From GCA-2731375 sp964344935 (GTDB taxonomy: Bacteria > Pseudomonadota > Alphaproteobacteria > GCA-2731375): a stretch of 64,000 nucleotides of DNA. This document shows, one piece after another, positions 27,452 to 35,395 of the stretch. The notes below the pieces were generated by a model. The model saw only the letters and a list, made by a program, of their open reading frames with translations. It had not been told where the DNA came from and ran no database searches. How positions within the stretch are numbered: position 1 is the first letter of the stretch; each line of letters starts with the position of its first letter. The DNA lies in the NCBI GenBank assembly GCA_964344935.1, contig CAYFPL010000005.1:62001-126000 (forward strand), written 5' to 3'. A program made the position numbers and the translations under genes.

Positions 27452-28177
27452 ATGATCAGTAGCGGTATAAAGCGGGATGGGCAGGTACCAGGCGGCGCAC
27501 GAACGTTGCCGGTCCGCGAGGCCGGCTTTACTTTGATAGAGTTGCTGGTGGTGACGGTTATCGTCGGCGTGCTGGCGTCGGTGGCCCTGCCCGCCTTCCA
27601 GGGCTATCTGCTGGAAGGCCGCCTGAACAATGCCAAGCCGATCATGCTGGAAATCGCCGCCAAACAGCGTAACTGGAAGAACGAGCGCGGCAATTATTTC
27701 ACCAAGGGCGGCAATGCCTTGGATGAAGACGACATCATCAACGAATTGGGCGTGCCTTTGGACGAGTACGGCGATTTCTGCTTCGTCTTCATCTGCCGCA
27801 CGTCGACCATCTGTGCCGATGAAACGGGGACGTCGCAAACGACGACCGCTGCCTTTATCTCCACCGTTCAAACCGGCGATGCCGCCATCGAGTTCGAAGT
27901 CTGGGCGGTGCTGCGCCAGGATACGTCCGCCCTGACCATCGCGGCACCGAATTCCGTGACCTGCGCCCCATCCGCCGATACGGGCAATGCAAAACGGACG
28001 ACGACCGGCTGGGTCGCGGCCAAGAATTCCGGCGATATCGGCCAGGAAGGCGGCGTCGTGGTCTATCGTTATCCGCCGCCGCCCAACAGGCTCGACTCCG
28101 CCGCAGGTGCCAATTCCATAACTTTTGACTGGATCGCGGGCATCTCCACCAGCCATGCGATGCAATATCAGCCATAA
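27452..28177 (+). CDS. Type IV prepilin / pseudopilin (PilE/GspG-like)
   Basis: 241 residues with a 25-residue leader and the prepilin peptidase site G25-F26 in REAGFTLIELLVV, including Glu at +5 of the mature protein, followed by the hydrophobic assembly helix. The mature C-terminal domain has paired cysteines (CFVFICRTSTIC), typical of pilin disulfide loops. It is the first of four overlapping prepilin-like genes and probably the main or initiating subunit of a pilus or type II-like pseudopilus. No motor, secretin or peptidase gene is nearby. AAGGA precedes the ATG. Confidence 0.88.
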   Translation: MISSGIKRDGQVPGGARTLPVREAGFTLIELLVVTVIVGVLASVALPAFQGYLLEGRLNNAKPIMLEIAAKQRNWKNERGNYFTKGGNALDEDDIINELGVPLDEYGDFCFVFICRTSTICADETGTSQTTTAAFISTVQTGDAAIEFEVWAVLRQDTSALTIAAPNSVTCAPSADTGNAKRTTTGWVAAKNSGDIGQEGGVVVYRYPPPPNRLDSAAGANSITFDWIAGISTSHAMQYQP

Positions 28178-28907
28178 GCACTGCCGCCAGAGCGGCTTTA
28201 CCTTGGTCGAGGTGCTGGTGGGCATTGTCATCACCTCGATCCTGGTTTTGGGTTTGGCGGGCCTTTGGACTACGGTCAACAACCAGTTCCTGTTCCTGAC
28301 CATCAAGCAAAAGGCGATCTTTGTTCTTAATGGCGAGATGGAGCGGCTTTCCGCCCTCTATCGCTATACTGATTTCGATGACGACAGCACGGCTCACACC
28401 GAGGTGACCTATAACAATGCCACCGACGGTGACGATTTCGCCGATACTGCCAACCCCACCGGCGTCGCCGTGGACAAGCGGCAGATCTACATCGGCAATC
28501 CAACCGGCCTTACCAATATGGTGGTCACCACCGACGCCTTGTTCAATTGTTCCATCACCCAGACCGCGATTGCGACGGACGTGCAGGCGAACCCGGACTG
28601 TGCCGCCCGGGTCCTATATGACGACAACAGCGTCGGCGTGGACGATGACCGCAATTACGTCTGGATCGACCAGCACCGGGGTATCACGGCACGGCTGAGC
28701 TGGCGCATCAGGAATTTAAGTGATAACGCCAACTTCCCGTCTACGAACCAACTCTGCTGGGACACCGATACGCCGGCCAATTGCAAGGAATTGACCTTGT
28801 ATCTGCATTTTCCATACCGATATACCGATGCAGACAATCCAGACTCTGATGCGGTATTCTCACGGCGAGAAACCCTGGTTTTGAAAACCATCGTGGGTCG
28901 GCGATGA
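28155..28907 (+). CDS. PilV/GspI-like minor prepilin
   Basis: 250 residues. It starts inside the previous gene (ATG 28155, 23-base overlap), with a leader MRCNISHKHCRQSG and a cleavage site G14-F15 in QSGFTLVEVLVGIV, Glu at +5. The mature domain has cysteines near residues 135, 155 and 205, compatible with disulfides. Minor pilins of this type prime pilus assembly at the inner membrane. Translational coupling with its neighbours is strong. Confidence 0.85.
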   Translation: MRCNISHKHCRQSGFTLVEVLVGIVITSILVLGLAGLWTTVNNQFLFLTIKQKAIFVLNGEMERLSALYRYTDFDDDSTAHTEVTYNNATDGDDFADTANPTGVAVDKRQIYIGNPTGLTNMVVTTDALFNCSITQTAIATDVQANPDCAARVLYDDNSVGVDDDRNYVWIDQHRGITARLSWRIRNLSDNANFPSTNQLCWDTDTPANCKELTLYLHFPYRYTDADNPDSDAVFSRRETLVLKTIVGRR

Positions 28908-29572
28908 TTAAGATTCGCAGATTTGATAGGCATGCGGGCTCCGACGGAAGGGACCCTCAGGGCGGTTTTACGCTGATCGAACTGCTGATTTCGGCGGTGC
29001 TTGCCTTGGTGCTGCTGCTGACCACCACGACGATCCTGTTTCAGACCTTCGAATTCGTCGACCGCCAGCGCATCCGGCCGGTCCTCAACGATACGGCGCG
29101 GGAAATGTTCGACCTGCTCGGCGACGGCGGTGCGGTGGGTACCAACGACTTGCTGGGCATGCGGGACCGCAGCACCTTCGCCGAGGCCAATGCCTCTTCC
29201 CTGCGTGCCAACAATATTCTGCAACTGGACAATCCCACCTCGTCACCAACGGTGAACTACACCTCCATCGGCCCGGAAACATCGTCCGTCACGATCAATT
29301 GCCGTGCCACGGGCAATCCGGTGGCCGGCTGCGTCGGCACCGGCACCCAGGCGGTGCAGGGCTATTTGGCCCGCGATCCGCGGCTCTATATTGACAGCGG
29401 CGGCACATCCGATCGCAGCCTGGACGACGCTGAACGTACCGCCTCCACCAACCGAACAATCGAGGCGGAAATCCTGCTGATCCAGCCCCATCAGGCCAAC
29501 CGGGAACGGTTCCGCCCGGACGTACTGCGGGAATCCTACCGCACCATATTTACCCTAAATCGGACGCCATGA
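28904..29572 (+). CDS. PilW/GspJ-like minor prepilin
   Basis: 222 residues with the prepilin site G21-F22 in QGGFTLIELLISAVLAL and Glu at +5, followed by a long periplasmic domain (FVDRQRIRPVLNDTAREMFD). The ATG overlaps the stop of the previous gene by four bases. The domain order and length fit PilW-like subunits, which form the tip complex with PilV- and PilX-like proteins. Confidence 0.83.
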   Translation: MIKIRRFDRHAGSDGRDPQGGFTLIELLISAVLALVLLLTTTTILFQTFEFVDRQRIRPVLNDTAREMFDLLGDGGAVGTNDLLGMRDRSTFAEANASSLRANNILQLDNPTSSPTVNYTSIGPETSSVTINCRATGNPVAGCVGTGTQAVQGYLARDPRLYIDSGGTSDRSLDDAERTASTNRTIEAEILLIQPHQANRERFRPDVLRESYRTIFTLNRTP

Positions 29573-30357
29573 CCGGGCCCGCCAAAAAACCGATTGCGGC
29601 GATGGACCGGCGGCGGCGCCAGCGCGGCACGATCCTAATCGCCGTCAGTTTCGTCGGCATGTTCGCCATGCTGTTGAGTGGTGGTCTGATCAGCCATTTC
29701 GCGGTATCCGAAGCCAGGGCCGTAGCCAACAGCCTGGCCAAGGTGCGGGTTTATTGGGCCATGGTGGGGCATATGGATTATGCCCTGAGCCGCATGCGTC
29801 AGCAAAACCCGACCGCACCGCCCTTTACTTCCGATGTGGATTTGGCCGGCATCCAGGGCATATTGCTCACCTATTTCGACGAATTGGACTTTGGGTCCGA
29901 CTGCCGCGGCAGTTCCGTGCCTTCGGCGACCAATTCCAAATGCAGCAAGTGGGTCTATGACGAGGTCTCGTCGGAATACGTCTTTCACTTCAAATGGACC
30001 ATATTCGATCCGGCGGGAGGGACCGCCGCCGACGGGGCGCTGGGCGTTCGTCTCGATTATGTCATCGAAGGCGCCACGAACACGACGGTGGGCGCGCCGA
30101 CTTCGAGCATAGAATCGATCAATAATCTGAGCGAGCGGCTGCGCGACCTGGAATACGAGGTTTGTTTCGTGGCGCCCGTGGGCCCGCCTATCGGCGGCTG
30201 TGTCGGATCGGGTACGACGCCGTTGCTTTCGGATGCCAGCGGCGCCGTTCGGGTCACCCAGGTGCGCCGCTGCCGCTTTGCCCAGAACACCGGTTCCGCC
30301 GGCACCCTGGCCGGTTCTCCACTGGTCGACAATACCGGCGACGATACCTGCACCTGA
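29569..30357 (+). CDS. PilX-like minor pilus assembly protein
   Basis: 262 residues with one N-terminal membrane helix preceded by RRRRQRGTILIAVSFVG, where an RG-T stretch replaces the usual GFTLIE, as seen in PilX/GspK-like proteins. The rest is a periplasmic domain with four or five cysteines (DCRGSS, YEVCFVAP, GGCVGSG, CRFAQN). The four-base overlap with the PilW-like gene places it in the same operon. Whether it is processed by the prepilin peptidase is uncertain because position +5 is not Glu. Confidence 0.75.
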   Translation: MTGPAKKPIAAMDRRRRQRGTILIAVSFVGMFAMLLSGGLISHFAVSEARAVANSLAKVRVYWAMVGHMDYALSRMRQQNPTAPPFTSDVDLAGIQGILLTYFDELDFGSDCRGSSVPSATNSKCSKWVYDEVSSEYVFHFKWTIFDPAGGTAADGALGVRLDYVIEGATNTTVGAPTSSIESINNLSERLRDLEYEVCFVAPVGPPIGGCVGSGTTPLLSDASGAVRVTQVRRCRFAQNTGSAGTLAGSPLVDNTGDDTCT

Positions 30358-30478
30358 ACCGCGCTGCACACCGGTCTCAACGCTCAAGGCCTCGTGATCG
30401 CATGTGATTCGCCTTGGCCAAAGCGAAGGACCAGATTCCTCTGAGTGTAAGAATGAACCTGACTTGGAGGCCTTCCTT

Positions 30479-30742
30479 ATGTCGAACCCGACCGCGAAAG
30501 CGAAAATCATTATCGGCTCCGTTGCCATCGCCGCCATGACGGCCACGGCGGCCCTGCCCACTGCCGTCATGGCAGGTTGCGGCGCGAAGAAGACCGCTTG
30601 TGGCGGCTGTGCTGCAAAGAAACGCTGCGGCGGCTGCAACCCCTGCGCCGCGAAGAAGGGCTGCGGCGGCTGCAACCCCTGCGCCGCGAAGAAAAAGGGC
30701 TGCGGTGGTTGCAATCCTTGCGCCGCGAAGAAAAAGAACTAA
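30479..30742 (+). CDS. Secreted cysteine-repeat protein (CGGCNPCAAKK repeats)
   Basis: 87 residues: a signal peptide (cleavage near AVMA) and then a mature part made almost wholly of CGAKK/CGGC units, with the 11-12 residue repeat CGGCNPCAAKK(K) three times. The three units are also near-identical in DNA (30626-30739). Fifteen or so cysteines in about 55 residues suggest periplasmic metal binding, metallothionein-like, with copper the best guess given the Sco gene nearby. GGAGG lies eight bases before the ATG at 30479. A strong terminator follows. No enzyme function is implied. Confidence 0.8.
   Translation: MSNPTAKAKIIIGSVAIAAMTATAALPTAVMAGCGAKKTACGGCAAKKRCGGCNPCAAKKGCGGCNPCAAKKKGCGGCNPCAAKKKN
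30626..30739 (+). repeat. In-frame tandem repeat encoding CGGCNPCAAKK units
   Basis: Three consecutive units of 33-36 bases; the first two are almost identical and the third differs at silent positions and by one extra lysine codon. Unit number may vary between strains. Confidence 0.85.
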
Positions 30743-30760
30743 ACGTCTTGGCGTTGACGG

Positions 30761-30792
30761 ATCCCGCCGCGCCACATCGCGCGCGGCGGGAT
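30761..30792 (+). terminator. Strong intrinsic terminator after the Cys-repeat gene
   Basis: A perfect 12-base-pair GC-rich stem, ATCCCGCCGCGC (30761-30772) with GCGCGGCGGGAT (30781-30792), an eight-base loop, and TTTT directly after the stem. It separates the Cys-repeat gene from the next secreted-protein gene. Confidence 0.9.
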
Positions 30793-30855
30793 TTTCCGTG
30801 TTTTAGGGCATAATAACAGCACATAAGAGAAATTGCCGGCAGAGAGGTGCATGCT

Positions 30856-31299
30856 ATGAAAACGACGTTTCTGGCCAGCATGCTGGCCGCCATTTTCCTC
30901 ATCGTTGGAGCAGTGGTTGGACAGACCGGCGCCTGGGCCGCGGCCAAGCGGGTCAGCGTGACGGGCGAAATCGTCGATACCTGGTGCTATGTGACCGAAA
31001 TCATGTACGCCCTGGGCACGGCCCATCACCAATGCGCCGTGTGGTGCGCGGCGGGGGGCATACCCGTCAGCGTTCTGGGCGAGGACGGTAAGGTTTACGT
31101 GGTCCTCAAGCTTGAGGACGATGACAGTTCGGTTGCCAATCCGGCGGTTCTGAAGATCCAGACCCACAAAGTCACCGTGAACGGCGACCTCTATGAACGG
31201 GACGGGGTGCGCTATCTGTTCGTCACCCAAGTGGCCGACGACAAGGGCATCGTCAACCTGACCCATGAAGAATACGGCGTCCAGCCCTTCGGCAAATAG
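30856..31299 (+). CDS. Secreted protein of unknown function with conserved Cys/His motifs
   Basis: 147 residues: signal peptide (MKTTFLASMLAAIFLIVGAV, cleavage near GAWAAA), then SVTGEIVDTWCYVTEIMYAL and TAHHQCAVWCAAGGIPVSVL. The DTWC plus HxxCxxxC arrangement recurs in small periplasmic proteins of unknown function with an OB-like beta fold. The cysteines and histidines could bind a metal. GAGAGG precedes the ATG. It is followed by another secreted Cys protein and sco, suggesting a role in respiratory copper or redox handling; this is inference. Confidence 0.7.
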   Translation: MKTTFLASMLAAIFLIVGAVVGQTGAWAAAKRVSVTGEIVDTWCYVTEIMYALGTAHHQCAVWCAAGGIPVSVLGEDGKVYVVLKLEDDDSSVANPAVLKIQTHKVTVNGDLYERDGVRYLFVTQVADDKGIVNLTHEEYGVQPFGK

Positions 31300-31315
31300 G
31301 CTCGGGAGGCAGAAA

Positions 31316-31831
31316 ATGAAACTATTCGCAATGACCTTCGCGGTCGCGCTGTTGTTTGGTTCCGCTGCCCAGGCGGCAGAGGAATGGGGCATCGACGGTG
31401 AATCCAAAGCCCGGTTCGAGGCCAAGGTGGTGGATATCGCCTGTGAATTGACGGGCGACTGCCCGGCGAATTGCGGCGGCGGCAAACGGCAACTTGGTTT
31501 GCTCAAGGATGACGGCAAGTTGCTGTTGGTGGCAAAGAACAACGACATCTTCGCCGGCGCTACCGCCGATCTGCATCCCTTTTGCAACAAGCGCATCATC
31601 GCCGATGGTCTGATGATCGACAGCCCGCACATGCCGCTGTTCGCGTTGCAGTTCAAACGTCTGGCCCCGGACGGGAAATGGAGCCGGGCCAACTGGTTCA
31701 CCAAGGGCTGGTCCAAAGCCCATGGCGGCCAGGACGGCTCCAAATGGTTCCGCCTAGACCCGCGGATCGTGCGCGAGATCAAAACCAACGGCGTCTTCGG
31801 CATCCCGGGCCTGAAGCCGGAAGAAGAATAA
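31316..31831 (+). CDS. Secreted cysteine-containing protein of unknown function
   Basis: 171 residues with a signal peptide (MKLFAMTFAVALLFGSAAQA) and a mature domain containing KVVDIACELTGDCPANCGGG and LHPFCNKRI. The start VVDIAC-x-LTGDCPANCGGGKRQLG resembles the layout of the preceding protein (a beta-fold with an early Cys cluster), but it is not a close paralogue. Its stop overlaps the sco start (TAATG). The function is unknown; co-translation with sco suggests periplasmic metal or cytochrome oxidase assembly. Confidence 0.68.
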   Translation: MKLFAMTFAVALLFGSAAQAAEEWGIDGESKARFEAKVVDIACELTGDCPANCGGGKRQLGLLKDDGKLLLVAKNNDIFAGATADLHPFCNKRIIADGLMIDSPHMPLFALQFKRLAPDGKWSRANWFTKGWSKAHGGQDGSKWFRLDPRIVREIKTNGVFGIPGLKPEEE

Positions 31832-32439
31832 TGATTCCTGCGGTTCGGGCCGCTCTGTGGGCGGTGGTGGCACTGTTCTTGGCTGCCCCCGCCCTATCCC
31901 AAGGCAGTGGTGTGACAACGCCGCCCCCCATGGCGGCGCTGTTCGGCGGGCCATTCGAACTGGCCGATCACAATGGCCGGACCCGTACCGACCGGGATTT
32001 TCCGGGCAAATACCTGCTTATCAATTTCGGCTATACCCACTGCCCGGATATCTGCCCCACATCCCTCGGCACCATGGCGGAAACCCTAGACCGATTGGAA
32101 GCGGCGGGGCAGGCCATCCAACCCCTGTTCATCACTATCGATCCGGAGCGGGACACGGGCGAGGTGCTGAAGGACTATGTGCCGAACTTTCACCCCCGCC
32201 TGATCGGCCTGCGGGGGACCGAGGCCCAGACCAAGGCCGTGGCCAAGGCCTACCGGGTGCATCGCTCGAAACTCATCCTCGATGACGCGCCGGCCGAGGA
32301 TTATCTGGTCAACCACTCCTCGCTGACCTTTCTGATGGCCCCGAACGGCGATTTCCTGACCATGTTCCCTTACGGCAGCCAGCCGGAATTCATGGCCACG
32401 ACCATCCGCCGCTACCTGGGCAAAAGCGGTCAGTCGTAA
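31831..32439 (+). CDS. SCO1/SenC-family copper chaperone
   Basis: 202 residues: signal peptide or anchor (ALWAVVALFLAAPALS), then a thioredoxin-fold Sco domain with the copper motif THCPDICPTSLG and the downstream conserved His in VNHSSLTFLM. Sco proteins deliver copper to, or reduce, the CuA site of cytochrome c oxidase. FITIDPERDT is also a family hallmark. It is the last gene of the run of secreted Cys-rich proteins and is followed by a repeat element in a convergent intergenic region. Confidence 0.94.
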   Translation: MIPAVRAALWAVVALFLAAPALSQGSGVTTPPPMAALFGGPFELADHNGRTRTDRDFPGKYLLINFGYTHCPDICPTSLGTMAETLDRLEAAGQAIQPLFITIDPERDTGEVLKDYVPNFHPRLIGLRGTEAQTKAVAKAYRVHRSKLILDDAPAEDYLVNHSSLTFLMAPNGDFLTMFPYGSQPEFMATTIRRYLGKSGQS

Positions 32440-32463
32440 CGGGCAACGGCAAGCACCTGCCCT

Positions 32464-32549
32464 GTCATTCCCGCGAAAGCGGGAATCCAGATCTCTCCAT
32501 AATCAAGGTCTAACAGTTTCCCTGGACTCCCGCTTTCGCGGGAGTGACC
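32464..32549. repeat. Paired-palindrome repeat element, copy A
   Basis: The left arm GTCATTCCCGCGAAAGCGGG and the right arm CCCGCTTTCGCGGGAGTGAC face each other, and each arm is itself a hairpin (ATTCCCGC/GCGGGAAT and ACTCCCGC/GCGGGAGT). It sits between the convergent sco and aminotransferase genes. See copies B, C and D. Confidence 0.88.
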
Positions 32550-32582
32550 AGGTTTCTTGCGTTGCTAATTCGGCACCGAAAG

Positions 32583-33977
32583 TTACTGTGCGGCGGTGGC
32601 GCCTTCCTGTTTCAACTGCCGTTCCACCTCGTCAATGGCGCGGGTAAAGCGGTCGAACATCTCGTCGATCTCGGCGCTGTTGATGATCAGGGGTGGGCAG
32701 AAGCCCAGGATATCACCGGGCATGGCGCGGGTGATCAGGCCATGCTCCTGCGCGGCATTCTGGATCAGGGCGCCCACCTTGGCGGCGGGATCATAGGAAC
32801 GCTTGGTCTCCTTGTCGGCGACGACTTCCACCGCGCCGATCAGGCCCACACCGCGGGCCTGGCCGACCAGGGCATGTTCCCCAAGTTTCGCCACCCGGGC
32901 CTGGAAATGGGGCGCCATGGCCTGGACATGGCCGACCAAGTCCCGTTCCTGCATTAGCTGTTGCGCCTTCAAGGCCACCGCGGCACAGGCCGGATGGGCT
33001 GAATAGGTATAGCCATGGCCGAAAATGCCCAGCTTTTCGGAGTTGCCGCGCAGGCCCTGATAGATCTCTTCCGAGATCATCACGGCTGAGATGGGCAGAT
33101 AGGCTGAAGACAGCGCCTTGGCGCAGGTCAAAATGTCGGGCTGAATGCCGAAAGTCTGGCTGCCCCACATGTTGCCCGTACGGCCAAAACCGCAAATCAC
33201 CTCGTCGGCGATCATCAGCACGTCATACTTCTTCAGGACCGCCTGAATTTTCTCGAAATAGGTCTTTGGCGGCACGATGACGCCGCCCGCGCCCATCACC
33301 GGCTCGGCGATGAAGGCAGCCACGGTTTCCGGACCTTCCTCCAGGATCATGTCTTCCAGGTCCTGGGCACAGCGAGAGGCGAATTCCTCTTCCGATTCAC
33401 CCTCCTCGCCGCCGCGATAATAATCCGGCGTCGTGGTGTGGCGGACGAAATCGAGCGGCAGGTCGAAATCGGCCTGGGCGTAAGGGAGGCCGGTCAGGCT
33501 GCCGGCGGCCACGGTCACGCCGTGATAGCCGCGCAGGCGGGAAATGAACTTCTTCTTTTCCGGTTTGCCCCGGGCATTGTTGAAGTACCAGACCATCTTG
33601 ACGGCGGAATCATTGGCTTCCGAACCCGAGTTGGCAAAGAACACCTTGGAGAACGAGACCGGGGCGATATCTTTCAACAATTCCGCCAGATCGATGGCGG
33701 GATGCACGGACTTGCCGGCAAAGCCATGGTAATAGGGCAAAGTGCGCAGCTGTTCCGTCGCCGCCGTCACCAGCTCTTCTTCTCCGAAACCAAAGGAGGC
33801 GCACCATAGACCCGCCAACCCCTCGATATACTCCTTGCCGCTTTCATCCGTGACATAGACGCCGCGTCCCTTGGTGACGATCTGCGGCCCGGTCACCTCA
33901 TGGGTGGCCAGATTGGTATAGGGGTGAAGGTAATGGGCGATGTCCCGGCTTTCCGCCGAATTGCCGCGGTCTGACAT
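32583..33977 (-). CDS. Class III (omega) aminotransferase
   Basis: 464 residues of PLP-dependent aminotransferase class III. It has FANSGSEANDSAVKMVWYFN, SRLRGYHGVTVAAGSLTG, the PLP aspartate motif MIADEVICGFGRTG and the PLP lysine in LTCAKALSSAYLPISAV. Family relatives use putrescine, beta-alanine, taurine or GABA-like amines with pyruvate or 2-oxoglutarate; the exact amine donor cannot be assigned. The ATG at 33977 has AGGAA eight bases upstream. It is divergent from the three acyl-CoA dehydrogenases. Confidence 0.93.
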   Translation of the reverse strand: MSDRGNSAESRDIAHYLHPYTNLATHEVTGPQIVTKGRGVYVTDESGKEYIEGLAGLWCASFGFGEEELVTAATEQLRTLPYYHGFAGKSVHPAIDLAELLKDIAPVSFSKVFFANSGSEANDSAVKMVWYFNNARGKPEKKKFISRLRGYHGVTVAAGSLTGLPYAQADFDLPLDFVRHTTTPDYYRGGEEGESEEEFASRCAQDLEDMILEEGPETVAAFIAEPVMGAGGVIVPPKTYFEKIQAVLKKYDVLMIADEVICGFGRTGNMWGSQTFGIQPDILTCAKALSSAYLPISAVMISEEIYQGLRGNSEKLGIFGHGYTYSAHPACAAVALKAQQLMQERDLVGHVQAMAPHFQARVAKLGEHALVGQARGVGLIGAVEVVADKETKRSYDPAAKVGALIQNAAQEHGLITRAMPGDILGFCPPLIINSAEIDEMFDRFTRAIDEVERQLKQEGATAAQ

Positions 33978-34165
33978 ATGAGCGTTTCCTTTGCTGGCGC
34001 GCCGCCGTGATTCATCGGCGGCCAGTGCGCGATGAATTTGTCGCCATTTCACGCTTTATTGCCGGCCAAGTCAAAGGCGCAGAAGCTCAAATCCCGTTGT
34101 TTTGAAGCTATCGGACAATGGCCGGCCCCGGTAAACTGACCCCGGTTCAATGGCGGAGATTGCAT

Positions 34166-35350
34166 ATGCATTTGGAAATGGGGCCCGAGGATCGGCAATT
34201 CCAGGAGGAAGTGGACGATTTCCTCAACGATCATCTAAGCCAGGAACTGCGTCAGGCCGGCCGACGCACCATGGGTATTTGCAGCCCCCATGAAGCCTCA
34301 ATTGCCTGGCAGAAGATATTGCACGCCAAGGGCTGGGCCGCACCCCATTGGCCGGAAGAACACGGCGGCACCGGTTGGACGCCGCGGTGGCGGCATATCT
34401 TCTCTACCGCCTGCCACCTGGCCCACGCTCCCCTGCTGGAACCCATGGGCCTGGACATGGTTGGGCCCGTGATCATGGGTCACGGCACCGCGGCGCAAAA
34501 GGACTTCTATCTGCCCCGTATTCTGGCCGCCGAAGATACCTGGTGTCAGGGCTATTCCGAGCCCGGCTCCGGCTCCGACCTCTCGTCGTTGCAGACCAGG
34601 GCCGAGCCAGAGGGCGACGACTACATCATCAACGGCACCAAGATCTGGACCACCTTTGCCCATCATGCCAACCGCATGTTCTGCCTGGTCCGCACCTCGA
34701 CCCAAGGCAAGCCGCAGGAGGGCATCTCCTTCGTGCTCTTGGAAATGGACGACCCGGGCATTTCCATCAAGCCGATCATCACCATGTCGGGCAATCATGA
34801 AGTCAATCAAGTGTTTCTCGACAATGTGCGGGTGCCCCAAGCCAATCGGGTCGGCGCCGAGAACGATGGCTGGACGGTGGCGAAGTATCTTTTGGAATTC
34901 GAACGTGGCGGTCGTGGCTGGGGTGCCCGGCTGCGGGGCAACTTCGATTTGTTGAAGGAGTTGGCCCAGGCCCGCGGCCTGGACCAGGACGCCTTCGGGC
35001 AACGTCTGGCGGGGCTGGAGGTGGATATCCAGGCGGTTGAGATCACCGAGCAGCGGGTCATTGCGGAATTGCAGAAAACAGGCCGCATCGGCCCCGCGTC
35101 CTCGTTGTTGAAACTGAGTGCCGGCAATGCACTGCAGGCCATTACAGAATGCAGCGTGGATATTATCGGCAACTATGCCGCGCCCTTTCAGCCGGCGGCG
35201 CGCCAATGGGGCAGCAACCTGGAGCCCGTCGGCAGTTCGGATGAATTGATCGTCGTGGCCACCTATCTGGATCAGCGGGCCCGCTCCATCGCCGGCGGCT
35301 CCAACGAGGTGCAGCGGAATATCATGGCAAAGCAGGTTCTGGGCATGTAA
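34166..35350 (+). CDS. Acyl-CoA dehydrogenase, tandem copy 1
   Basis: 394 residues, FadE-like. It shares with its two neighbours the signature WCQGYSEPGSGSDLSSLQTR and the start pattern MHLEMGPEDRQFQEEVDDFL. The C-terminal catalytic stretch reads IAGGSNEVQRNIMAKQVLGM, without the YEGT glutamate. GGAG precedes the ATG at 34166, and this start aligns with the N-termini of copies 2 and 3. Substrates are probably larger or branched acyl-CoAs; this is inferred from the FadE-type family. Confidence 0.9.
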   Translation: MHLEMGPEDRQFQEEVDDFLNDHLSQELRQAGRRTMGICSPHEASIAWQKILHAKGWAAPHWPEEHGGTGWTPRWRHIFSTACHLAHAPLLEPMGLDMVGPVIMGHGTAAQKDFYLPRILAAEDTWCQGYSEPGSGSDLSSLQTRAEPEGDDYIINGTKIWTTFAHHANRMFCLVRTSTQGKPQEGISFVLLEMDDPGISIKPIITMSGNHEVNQVFLDNVRVPQANRVGAENDGWTVAKYLLEFERGGRGWGARLRGNFDLLKELAQARGLDQDAFGQRLAGLEVDIQAVEITEQRVIAELQKTGRIGPASSLLKLSAGNALQAITECSVDIIGNYAAPFQPAARQWGSNLEPVGSSDELIVVATYLDQRARSIAGGSNEVQRNIMAKQVLGM

Positions 35351-35395
35351 TACCCATGTAATATTGGGGCCAGCGGTTGTTAGGGAGATCGAGTG

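Noticed and set aside
30355..30445. Readthrough of the PilX-like stop TGA (30355-30357), since the frame continues about 30 codons
   Set aside because: The extension does not resemble any pilin segment, there is no hairpin of the kind seen after the other two TGA codons, and the pilin is already of normal length.
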